Assembly: GCA_016212195.1 (NCBI GenBank)
Contig: JACRGW010000065.1
Coordinates: 1 to 7,174, forward strand
Source of the DNA: Nitrospirota bacterium
GTDB lineage: Bacteria; Nitrospirota; Thermodesulfovibrionia; JACRGW01
Direction: 5' to 3'
DNA length: 7,174 nt
Under the pieces are notes generated by a model. The model did no database searches. It was not told the origin of the DNA and worked only from the letters and a program-made list of their open reading frames with translations. The first letter of the stretch is position 1; each line of letters opens with the position of its first letter. Shown in pieces: positions 1 through 5,374 of the stretch. The position numbers were made by a program, and so were the translations under genes.

Positions 1-1180
1 CGAGTTTAAGCCTCGCTATCTCTCTGTCTATATTCTGGGGAACCTCATAGACGTCACTCTTTAACCTCTTACAATTCTTCAGAAGGTACTCAACAGAGAG
101 GGCCTGATTGGCAAAGCTCATATCCATAACTGACGGAGGGTGACCTTCGGCTGCGGCAAGATTCACAAGCCTCCCCTCGCCAAGAAGGTTTATCTTCTTC
201 CCTTTTGGAAGCGTATATTCATCAACGAACTCCCTTATCCTCCGCTTTTTCTTAGCAATCCTTTCGAGGGCAGGTATATCTATCTCCACATTAAAATGGC
301 CTGAATTACATATAACTGCTCCATCCTTCATCGAAAGAAAATGCTCCTTTGTTATCACATTTATATCACCTGTAACTGTCACAAAGAAATCACCTATCTT
401 TGCAGCCTCAGTCATAGGCATCACCGAATATCCATCCATTGTCGCCTCTATTGCCTTTAAGGGGTTAACCTCTGTAACAATAACCCTTGCAGCCATGCCC
501 TGTGCCCTCATAGCGACCCCCCTGCCGCACCATCCATAACCACAGACAACGAAATTTGTGCCTGCAAGCATACGACTTGTCGCCCTGAGTATTCCATCTA
601 TGGTTGATTGTCCTGTACCATAACGGTTGTCAAAGAAATGTTTTGTATCTGCATCGTTCACCGCTATGATGGGATAACCGAGAACACCTTTCTTAGCCAT
701 GCTCCTTAACCTTATGACACCTGTTGTCGTCTCCTCTGTACCTCCTAAGATATTACCAATCTGTTTTCTCCTCTCAGTATGCATGGTCGAGACAAGGTCA
801 GCACCGTCATCCATTGTGATCATAGGCCGATGATCGAGGGCTGCCTTTATATGGCTATAATAGGTCCTATTATCCTCCCCCTTTATAGCAAAAACAGGGA
901 CCTTCAGATCCTTAACTATGGATGCCGCCACATCATCCTGTGTGCTTAATGGATTGGAGGCGCACAGAACCACATCAGCACCACCAGCCTTAAGGGTATC
1001 AGCCAGGTTAGCAGTCTCAGAGGTTATATGGAGACAGGCGGAGAGTTTCAGACCCTTCAATGGTTTTGTCTGACTGAATCTCTCTTTTATATAGTTAAGG
1101 ACAGGCATACCTTCGTTAGCCCATTCTATTTTCAATCTGCCCTGTTTTGCAAGATTGATATCCTTTACGTGATATTTCAC
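1..1180 (-). CDS. ahcY: Adenosylhomocysteinase (S-adenosyl-L-homocysteine hydrolase), 3' end cut off by window
   Basis: Cytosolic NAD-dependent enzyme that reversibly splits S-adenosylhomocysteine into adenosine and homocysteine, relieving product inhibition of methyltransferases. I translated 393 codons from a GTG start. Visible landmarks are ETANL at 55-59 and a CASNPLSTQDDVAA block at 73-86. An Asp pair lies at 124-125 and EETTTG at 149-154. K180 and D184 sit in the NDxxTKxxFDN segment and match the catalytic Lys/Asp of the family. The NAD-binding loop GYGWCGRG is at 214-221, and GHPPSVMDMSFANQ follows near the C-terminus. The reading frame runs off the window after IDREIARLKL, so only about 20-25 residues are missing, including the C-terminal tail that reaches the neighbouring subunit's NAD site. 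The N-terminus matches family proteins from the GTG onward. It is the short bacterial/archaeal form. It lies 162 bp downstream of metK in the same direction, which suggests one SAM-cycle transcription unit. Confidence 0.97.
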   Translation of the reverse strand, partial: MKYHVKDINLAKQGRLKIEWANEGMPVLNYIKERFSQTKPLKGLKLSACLHITSETANLADTLKAGGADVVLCASNPLSTQDDVAASIVKDLKVPVFAIKGEDNRTYYSHIKAALDHRPMITMDDGADLVSTMHTERRKQIGNILGGTEETTTGVIRLRSMAKKGVLGYPIIAVNDADTKHFFDNRYGTGQSTIDGILRATSRMLAGTNFVVCGYGWCGRGVAMRAQGMAARVIVTEVNPLKAIEATMDGYSVMPMTEAAKIGDFFVTVTGDINVITKEHFLSMKDGAVICNSGHFNVEIDIPALERIAKKKRRIREFVDEYTLPKGKKINLLGEGRLVNLAAAEGHPPSVMDMSFANQALSVEYLLKNCKRLKSDVYEVPQNIDREIARLKL

Positions 1181-1190
1181 ATTCCCTCCT
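1181..1190 (-). promoter_or_regulatory. Ribosome-binding site that decides the GTG start of ahcY
   Basis: On the minus strand AGGAGG (1190-1185) is followed by GAAT and then the GTG at 1180-1178. An ATG at 1182-1180 overlaps this GTG but is in another frame and is followed at once by TGA, so it cannot start the protein. GTG is therefore the start, with a strong Shine-Dalgarno (SD) sequence 4 nt away. Confidence 0.85.
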
Positions 1191-1210
1191 GTTTTATGCT
1201 ATTATCATAA

Positions 1211-1340
1211 CTCACCCTCCCCTCCATCCCCTCCCATCAAGGGAGGGGAAACAAAAGAGAGTTCCCTCTCCCCTTGTGCAAGAGGGTTACCTAATACTCC
1301 CCTCTCCCCTTGTGGGAGAGGGTTAGGGTGAGGGGTATAT
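1211..1340. repeat. Pyrimidine-rich palindromic repeat cluster between metK and ahcY
   Basis: Three hairpin-forming units fill the gap. Unit one pairs CCCCTCCC (1228-1235) with GGGAGGGG (1241-1248) around a 5-nt loop. Unit two pairs CCCTCT (1264-1269) with AGAGGG (1281-1286) and looks like a decayed copy of unit three. Unit three pairs CCCTCTCCC (1300-1308) with GGGAGAGGG (1314-1322) around loop CTTGT. The 15-mer CCCTCTCCCCTTGTG occurs exactly at 1264-1278 and 1300-1314. The end of the cluster (TTAGGGTGAGGGG) resembles intergenic repeats I recall from many environmental bacterial genomes. In the transcript the hairpins would lie between metK and ahcY, where they could protect or attenuate the message. 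There is no U-run typical of a terminator. Confidence 0.8.
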
Positions 1341-1342
1341 TC

Positions 1343-2494
1343 TTACAGGCCTGCTTCCTTCTTTAATGTCGCTGCCAGATCTGTCTTTTCCCATGTGAAG
1401 TCTGAATCATTTCTTCCGAAATGACCATAGGCCGCTGTTTTTTTGTAGATAGGTCGTCTTAGATCGAGGGTCTTTATTATCTCAGCCGGTGTCATATTAA
1501 AATGCCCCCTGATAAGCTTGATTATCTTTTCCTGGGGGATCTTACCTGTACCAAAGGTATCAGCAAGAATAGAGACCGGTTCGGGAACACCTATCGCATA
1601 TGCAATCTGTACCTCACACCTTTCTGCTATCCCTGATGCTACAAGATTCTTAGCGATATACCGCGCCATATAAGAGGCTGATCTATCAAGCTTGGATGGG
1701 TCCTTTCCGGAGAAGCAGCCTCCTCCATGGCTTCCTACACCTCCATAACTATCAACGATGATCTTTCTTCCTGTGAGACCAGTATCCCCCATAGGCCCAC
1801 CTATCACAAATCTCCCTGTTGGATTTATATGATATGTTATATTATCCTCATCGAGGAGTTCAGGAGGGATAACAGGCTTTACTACCTTTTCAATAATATC
1901 TTCCCTTAGCTCCTTCAAAGTGATATCAGGGCTATGCTGGGTAGATACCACCACCGTCCTTACCTTGAATGGCTTCCCATCTTTGTATTCTACTGTAACC
2001 TGAGATTTTCCATCGGGCCTGATATATCCAAGGACATCCTGTTTACGTACCTCTGTCAGTTTCTTCACTAATTTATGGGCGAGCATTATCGTCATGGGCA
2101 TAAGTTCAGGGGTCTCATTACAGGCAAAGCCAAACATAAGACCCTGGTCTCCTGCACCTCCGATATCAACCCCCATGGCGATATCGGATGACTGCTCATG
2201 GATGCTCGTGATCACAGCGCAGGTCTCATAATCGAAACCATACTTTGCCCTTGTATAGCCTATATCCCGAATTGTATCCCTCACGATATCCGGGATCGAG
2301 ACATAACAATTCGTAGTTATCTCACCTGCTACGAAGGCAAGACCTGTCGTAACCAGTGCCTCACAGGCTACCCTCCCTGCAGGATCCTTCTCCATAATCG
2401 CATCAAGGACGGCATCTGAGATCTGGTCTGCGATCTTATCCGGATGTCCTTCTGTTACAGACTCTGAAGTAAAAAAATAGTTTGTACGGCTCAT
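1343..2494 (-). CDS. metK: S-adenosylmethionine synthetase (methionine adenosyltransferase)
   Basis: Cytosolic enzyme that makes SAM from L-methionine and ATP, releasing phosphate and pyrophosphate. The 383 residues match the usual full length of bacterial MetK. The N-terminal ESVTEGHPDKIADQISDAVLDA block (11-32) includes His17. The first family signature GAGDQG is at 113-118. The glycine-rich phosphate-binding loop is at 251-259, followed by FSGKDPSKLDRS at 261-272. The conserved YGHFGR is at 356-361 near the C-terminus. One small oddity is Cys260 in the second signature (GGGCFS), where Ala is usual (GGGAFS). The start is supported by a GGGGG purine run 6 nt upstream of the ATG and by the canonical N-terminus. 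It is the first gene of a likely metK-ahcY unit driven by the promoter at 2535-2562. Confidence 0.99.
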   Translation of the reverse strand: MSRTNYFFTSESVTEGHPDKIADQISDAVLDAIMEKDPAGRVACEALVTTGLAFVAGEITTNCYVSIPDIVRDTIRDIGYTRAKYGFDYETCAVITSIHEQSSDIAMGVDIGGAGDQGLMFGFACNETPELMPMTIMLAHKLVKKLTEVRKQDVLGYIRPDGKSQVTVEYKDGKPFKVRTVVVSTQHSPDITLKELREDIIEKVVKPVIPPELLDEDNITYHINPTGRFVIGGPMGDTGLTGRKIIVDSYGGVGSHGGGCFSGKDPSKLDRSASYMARYIAKNLVASGIAERCEVQIAYAIGVPEPVSILADTFGTGKIPQEKIIKLIRGHFNMTPAEIIKTLDLRRPIYKKTAAYGHFGRNDSDFTWEKTDLAATLKKEAGL

Positions 2495-2534
2495 AATTTA
2501 CCCCCTGAAATTAGATTTTAATATTGAAGTGTTT

Positions 2535-2562
2535 TTTATAATATTACGATAATCTTTGTCAA
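2535..2562 (-). promoter_or_regulatory. Predicted sigma70-type promoter for metK
   Basis: On the minus strand a perfect TTGACA (2562-2557) is followed after 16 bp by TATAAA (2540-2535), in an AT-rich context. Transcription would start near 2528, giving a leader of only about 35 nt before the metK ATG. That leaves no room for a SAM riboswitch. The call rests on sequence pattern only. Confidence 0.65.
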
Positions 2563-2600
2563 GTAAATAATCTCGGGCAAAAAAAGAATATATTTCCTGT

Positions 2601-2636
2601 CCACGGTATGAACCGTTCTGGTTCATACCACGGTAT
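2601..2636. repeat. Palindrome between the divergent metK and plus-strand promoters
   Basis: A perfect 10-bp inverted repeat pairs GGTATGAACC (2605-2614) with GGTTCATACC (2620-2629) around a 5-nt spacer GTTCT. The 9-mer CCACGGTAT also occurs as a direct repeat at 2601-2609 and 2628-2636. The palindrome ends 8 bp before the plus-strand -35 box and lies about 40 bp upstream of the metK -35 box. It could be a transcription-factor operator acting on one or both promoters, or a single REP-like hairpin like the other intergenic elements here. The sequence alone does not decide. Confidence 0.7.
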
Positions 2637-2666
2637 TTGACAAATTATATACTTTAGGAATATACT
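2637..2666 (+). promoter_or_regulatory. Predicted sigma70-type promoter for the hypothetical-amrB unit
   Basis: A perfect TTGACA at 2637-2642 is followed after 18 bp by TATACT at 2661-2666, with AT-rich flanks. Transcription would start near 2673, just before the inverted repeat pair at 2678-2754, so that element would lie in the 5' untranslated leader. It diverges from the metK promoter, with their -35 boxes about 75 bp apart. Confidence 0.65.
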
Positions 2667-2677
2667 TTTTATAGATT

Positions 2678-2754
2678 TAGGGTAGGGGTAGGGGCGACTT
2701 TAGTCGCCCATTTAACAGATTTTATCTTGGGAGGCTAAAGCCTCCCCTACCCTA
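2678..2754. repeat. BIME-like inverted pair of REP hairpins, each preceded by GTAG
   Basis: The 77-bp element has perfect 11-bp outer inverted repeats: TAGGGTAGGGG (2678-2688) and CCCCTACCCTA (2744-2754). Inside are two hairpins. The first pairs GGGCGACT (2692-2699) with AGTCGCCC (2702-2709). The second pairs GGGAGGCT (2729-2736) with AGCCTCCC (2739-2746). Hairpin one is directly preceded by GTAG (2688-2691) on the plus strand, and hairpin two by GTAG (2750-2747) on the minus strand. A tetranucleotide plus hairpin in inverted pairs is the architecture of REP/BIME elements mobilised by RAYT (TnpA-REP, Y1-type) transposases. No transposase gene lies in this window. The element occupies most of the predicted leader of the downstream gene and contributes the A of an ATG at 2754. 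Confidence 0.8.
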
Positions 2755-2795
2755 TGTTTTTTGCACTCTTTACGAATTATTGGAAAGGTAGAATT

Positions 2796-3473
2796 ATGGT
2801 TCATAGAGAGATGGAAAAAGGAAAGGGGTTTCTGATCCTCTACCTTACTCCTTCAAAATCCGTAACACCTTATATTTCTGAGCCGCTTCAAGTCATAGAG
2901 GTATTGCCCGATTATACCCTGGGCGGTTTTTTTGGTGCCCTTTACCACATGGATCATCAAATCCAAGATCCTGCCCTAAAGGGAATCCAACACCATTCAG
3001 AATGTGGTTCAGCATCATCCATTCATGAGTTCAGCATTATTACAGCCTTTACCCGATACAAGGAAAAGAAAGGATTCTACCTCAACCCTCTTGAACCTAT
3101 AAAAAGACAGGAATTGATATGGGAGAAAAAAGGACATGGGATCTCCCTTTGTGTAAGAGAAGGTTTCCCCTCTTATATATCCCTCAGGGTTATACCGATA
3201 ACTCCGAGCCTGCCTTTTGGATTCCATCTTCCTCTTATAGAAATGAAGGGAGAGGGTGTGATCTTCTATAGAAGCCTGCCGGTAACAAAAATATCCCTTT
3301 CCACTTCATCCATCCATATTCCACCTTCAAGCCCGCTTTCAGAACTTCCCTTCAAATCAAAAATCTTCTCTGTACTTTTCAATCTGAATCAAGTGATTGT
3401 TGCGGAACCAAAGACTATAAAGGGAAAGGTCTTTAAAGAACTTCAGACAGGGGTATATGGCAGAGTTATTTAA
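2796..3473 (+). CDS. Hypothetical protein of about 225 aa, translationally coupled to amrB
   Basis: I do not recognise this family. The open frame extends back to an ATG at 2754, but that codon has no SD and lies on the edge of a repeat element. I prefer the ATG at 2796, preceded by GGAAAGG (2782-2788). From that start the 225-residue product has no signal peptide or clear transmembrane helix and looks like a soluble protein rich in beta-prone stretches. There is a His/Cys cluster at about residues 51-77 (HMDH, then HHSEC, then an isolated His) that could bind metal, although spacing alone is weak evidence. A Pro/Ser-rich stretch lies near residues 167-187. The TAA stop overlaps the SD of amrB, which argues that the gene is real and made alongside the Memo protein. 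A minus-strand frame at 3015-3227 lies opposite it and is treated as a shadow. Confidence 0.7.
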   Translation: MVHREMEKGKGFLILYLTPSKSVTPYISEPLQVIEVLPDYTLGGFFGALYHMDHQIQDPALKGIQHHSECGSASSIHEFSIITAFTRYKEKKGFYLNPLEPIKRQELIWEKKGHGISLCVREGFPSYISLRVIPITPSLPFGFHLPLIEMKGEGVIFYRSLPVTKISLSTSSIHIPPSSPLSELPFKSKIFSVLFNLNQVIVAEPKTIKGKVFKELQTGVYGRVI

Positions 3474-3478
3474 GGAGG
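3472..3478 (+). promoter_or_regulatory. Ribosome-binding site of amrB overlapping the upstream stop codon
   Basis: AAGGAGG starts inside the TAA stop (3471-3473) of the upstream gene and sits 8 nt before the ATG at 3487. Ribosomes terminating on the upstream gene would lie over this site, which implies translational coupling. Confidence 0.85.
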
Positions 3479-3486
3479 AATAATCC

Positions 3487-4290
3487 ATGAAAAGGATGCC
3501 TGCTGTAGCCGGCCAGTTTTATTTTGACTCTCCTGAGATGCTTGAGTCCCAGGTGGAAAGGTGTATCGAGAAAGGTCTCAAGAGAGAAAAGGTTATAGGG
3601 ATGCTTTCCCCCCATGCAGGCCTGATGTATTCAGGAATAGTTGCAGGGGCTCTCTATTCAAGAATAGAGTTTCCTCAAACCTTTCTCCTAATCGGACCTA
3701 ACCATACAGGACTTGGGAAACCTATTTCTATTATGGCCTCCGGGGAGTGGGAGATGCCTAATGGAATTGTAAGAATAGACGAATCTCTCTCTGAAAAAAT
3801 CCTTAAGGCCTCCAACGAGATAGAGGACGACAGATATGCACATTTAAGGGAACATTCCTTAGAGGTTCAGATCCCTTTTATGCAGTTTTTTTCCAAGGAA
3901 TTTAAAATAGTGCCTATAACAATGATGACAACAGATTTAGATGACTGTCTTGAATTGGGGAGGGCGGTAGCCGATGCTATTAAGGCAACCGCCTATCCTG
4001 TAATCATAGTTGCCAGTTCTGATATGACCCATTATGAATCTGATAAAGAAGCGAGGAAAAAGGACCAGAATGCCCTCGAAAGAGTCCTTGCCTTAGACCC
4101 TGAAGGACTCCATAGGACTGTCTTAAGAGAGGGGATATCCATGTGCGGCTTCGCGCCGACAGTGGCGATGCTCAAGGCAAGCATTATCCTCGGTGCAAAA
4201 TCTGCAGTTCAGGTAAAGTACATGACCTCTGGAGATGTGAGCGGCGATTACCATCATGTTGTTGGATATGCAGGGGTCTTGATTAAATAA
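3487..4290 (+). CDS. amrB: Memo-family protein (AmmeMemoRadiSam system protein B)
   Basis: A 267-residue protein covering the whole Memo family domain (Pfam Memo-like, related to extradiol dioxygenase class III LigB folds). It opens with the characteristic MPAVAGQFY-type N-terminus. His43 (SPHAG), His73 (GPNHTG) and Cys220 (MCGFAP) correspond to the metal-binding His, His and Cys of human MEMO1. EHSLEVQIPF at 122-131 and SSDMTHY at 177-183 are further family motifs, and SGDYHHVVGYAG closes the domain. The biochemical role of the bacterial proteins is unsettled. They are named for frequent association with an AMMECR1-domain protein and a radical SAM enzyme, neither of which is present in this window. 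Here the partner is an unrecognised gene 13 bp upstream. A SAM-cycle operon diverges from the same intergenic region. Confidence 0.95.
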   Translation: MKRMPAVAGQFYFDSPEMLESQVERCIEKGLKREKVIGMLSPHAGLMYSGIVAGALYSRIEFPQTFLLIGPNHTGLGKPISIMASGEWEMPNGIVRIDESLSEKILKASNEIEDDRYAHLREHSLEVQIPFMQFFSKEFKIVPITMMTTDLDDCLELGRAVADAIKATAYPVIIVASSDMTHYESDKEARKKDQNALERVLALDPEGLHRTVLREGISMCGFAPTVAMLKASIILGAKSAVQVKYMTSGDVSGDYHHVVGYAGVLIK

Positions 4291-4337
4291 AGTAGACAGT
4301 AGTATACTTTATGCTGCATACTGTATTCTGTCTACTG
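4291..4337. terminator. Imperfect hairpin between convergent genes, candidate bidirectional terminator
   Basis: AGTAGACAG (4291-4299), directly after the amrB stop, pairs with CTGTCTACT (4328-4336). An inner AGTAT (4301-4305) pairs with ATACT (4318-4322), separated by mismatches. It fills almost the whole 53-bp gap before the lipM stop and could end both convergent transcripts. A long U-run is absent, so termination is inferred from position. The monotonous CAGTAGACAG-type composition also suits a dispersed repeat. Confidence 0.5.
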
Positions 4338-4343
4338 CTTTGC

Positions 4344-5144
4344 TCATCTCTTATGGTTCCAATCCCGATTCGAATATTTCTCACGGGAAAGTTTAAAAGC
4401 CAACACTGTTTCATAATCGGTTAAAACATCAGGTTGTAAACTTATTCCAAGGGCATCTTCAAAACCATCTTTCATCACTTTCTTGACCTTATTTATTTCG
4501 ATCGCCCTGCCCAGTTCTTTGTTGATAGATGTCATCTTCTGGGCTGCCTCTACTATGAAGGACTCCCTATCCGCCTGAGAAAGGATTGTGAAAAGACCTT
4601 CTATATCAAGATCGAGAAGGATCGAACCCTGCTGAAGTACCACCTTCTGCCACCTCCTCTGTGCACTCCCTATTATCTTTTTCCCTCCGATTGTTAACTC
4701 ATAGATCGAAGGGGAGAAAAAACAGGCAGAAGACCTGATTTCCTTTCTTTCCCTTCCCGAAACCATCTCAGCCATAAGTTCCAGTTTCTTTAACCCTATC
4801 AGAAGGCCTTGATGTATGATTTTGTAAGTGTCCATAACAGTCGTAGAAAAAATAGGATTATCTGTATTGAATATAACGCTATAGGTAAGTTCTCTATTAT
4901 GCAGTATCGCCCTTCCCCCTGTTGGCCTGCGGACTATATCGTAATTTTTAATAAGACATTTTCTCTGATCTATCTCTTCGATTTTCTGGAAATAACCTAT
5001 AGATACTGCAGGTGGCCTCCATTCATAAAATCTGATGGTTGGTGGTGATAGGCCCTTTGCGACAGATTCAGCAATAGCCTCGTCTATCGCCATATTGAGA
5101 GAAGCCCTTTTAGGGCCGCTATCTATAAGTCTCCATGTTTGCAT
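4344..5144 (-). CDS. lipM: Octanoyltransferase LipM (lipoate-protein ligase A family fold)
   Basis: A 266-residue member of the BPL/LplA/LipB superfamily, probably moving octanoate from acyl-carrier protein to a lipoyl domain such as GcvH, before sulphur insertion by lipoyl synthase. WRLIDSGP and LNMAIDEAI form the N-terminus, followed by IRFYEWRPPAVSIGYFQ at 37-53. The acyl-binding RRPTGGRAILHNRELTYS is at 72-89. SSACF at 138-142 supplies Cys141, aligned with the catalytic cysteine of Bacillus LipM. YELTIGGKKIIGSAQRR at 148-164 contains the conserved Lys156, and VLQQGSILLDLD follows. The cysteine and the PTGGRAxLH motif favour LipM over ATP-dependent LplA. The related amidotransferase LipL is the main alternative. 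No strong SD precedes the ATG, but an in-frame stop shortly upstream leaves no other sensible start. No lipA or substrate gene is adjacent. Confidence 0.87.
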   Translation of the reverse strand: MQTWRLIDSGPKRASLNMAIDEAIAESVAKGLSPPTIRFYEWRPPAVSIGYFQKIEEIDQRKCLIKNYDIVRRPTGGRAILHNRELTYSVIFNTDNPIFSTTVMDTYKIIHQGLLIGLKKLELMAEMVSGRERKEIRSSACFFSPSIYELTIGGKKIIGSAQRRWQKVVLQQGSILLDLDIEGLFTILSQADRESFIVEAAQKMTSINKELGRAIEINKVKKVMKDGFEDALGISLQPDVLTDYETVLAFKLSREKYSNRDWNHKR

Positions 5145-5180
5145 CTTAAAGGTTAATGTACATAAAGGGAAGTATCTTCA

Positions 5181-5314
5181 CAGGCTGTTGAAAATGACCG
5201 ATGTGTCACCCTGAACTTGTTTCAGGGTCTAATAATACTTTGATTTTATGAGATGCTGAAATAAATTCAGCATGACATTTTAGAGCGTTTTCGAGTTTTT
5301 CAACAGGCTGTTCA
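5181..5314. repeat. Composite palindromic element: inverted TGTC-hairpin pair inside longer terminal repeats
   Basis: This element occupies most of the 230-bp gap between the kinase and lipM. Outer arms CTGTTGAAAA (5185-5194) and TTTTCAACAG (5297-5306) are perfect inverted repeats, and CAGGCTGTT also occurs directly at 5181-5189 and 5304-5312. Inside, hairpin one pairs ACCCTGAA (5208-5215) with TTCAGGGT (5221-5228) around loop CTTGT. Hairpin two pairs ATGCTGAA (5253-5260) with TTCAGCAT (5266-5273) around loop ATAAA. Hairpin one is preceded by TGTC (5204-5207), and hairpin two by TGTC on the minus strand (5277-5274), giving a BIME-like inverted pair. TTCA flanks both CAGGCTG copies (5177-5180 and 5311-5314), which might be a short target duplication or chance. 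Transcribed from the kinase gene, the hairpins may stabilise or end its message. Confidence 0.8.
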
Positions 5315-5374
5315 TGATTGACAAACAGCAGGATTTAAATAGATATTAACTTATAATTTCGGCGATAAGATATA
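5315..5374. other. Short AT-rich stretch after the kinase stop, nothing recognised
   Basis: AT-rich DNA between the composite repeat and the kinase stop codon. I see no gene, hairpin or convincing promoter aimed at lipM. Confidence 0.5.

Noticed and set aside
1028..1210. Plus-strand open frame of 60 codons
   Set aside because: Lies opposite the conserved N-terminal part of ahcY and resembles nothing known.
1211..1340. CRISPR-like array
   Set aside because: Only two near-copies of a short unit occur, with no regular spacers and no cas genes. They are hairpin repeats.
1181..1342. SAH riboswitch upstream of ahcY
   Set aside because: The gap is filled by simple pyrimidine-rich hairpins. I could not find the conserved core of the SAH riboswitch, though a covariance-model search (Rfam) would settle it.
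2495..2560. SAM riboswitch upstream of metK
   Set aside because: The predicted leader is only about 35 nt and shows no pseudoknot or multi-helix core.
2754..2795. ATG at 2754 as start of the hypothetical gene (239 aa)
   Set aside because: It has no SD, and its first base belongs to the outer arm of the repeat element. The ATG at 2796 has a reasonable SD.
3015..3227. Minus-strand open frame of 70 codons opposite the hypothetical gene
   Set aside because: It sits inside the longer plus-strand gene, which has a promoter and a stop that overlaps the next gene's SD. It has no similar support.
5318..5345. Plus-strand promoter-like TTGACA followed by TAGATA
   Set aside because: It points into the 3' end of the kinase gene on the antisense side, the -10 box is poor, and no gene follows. 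Probably chance in AT-rich DNA.
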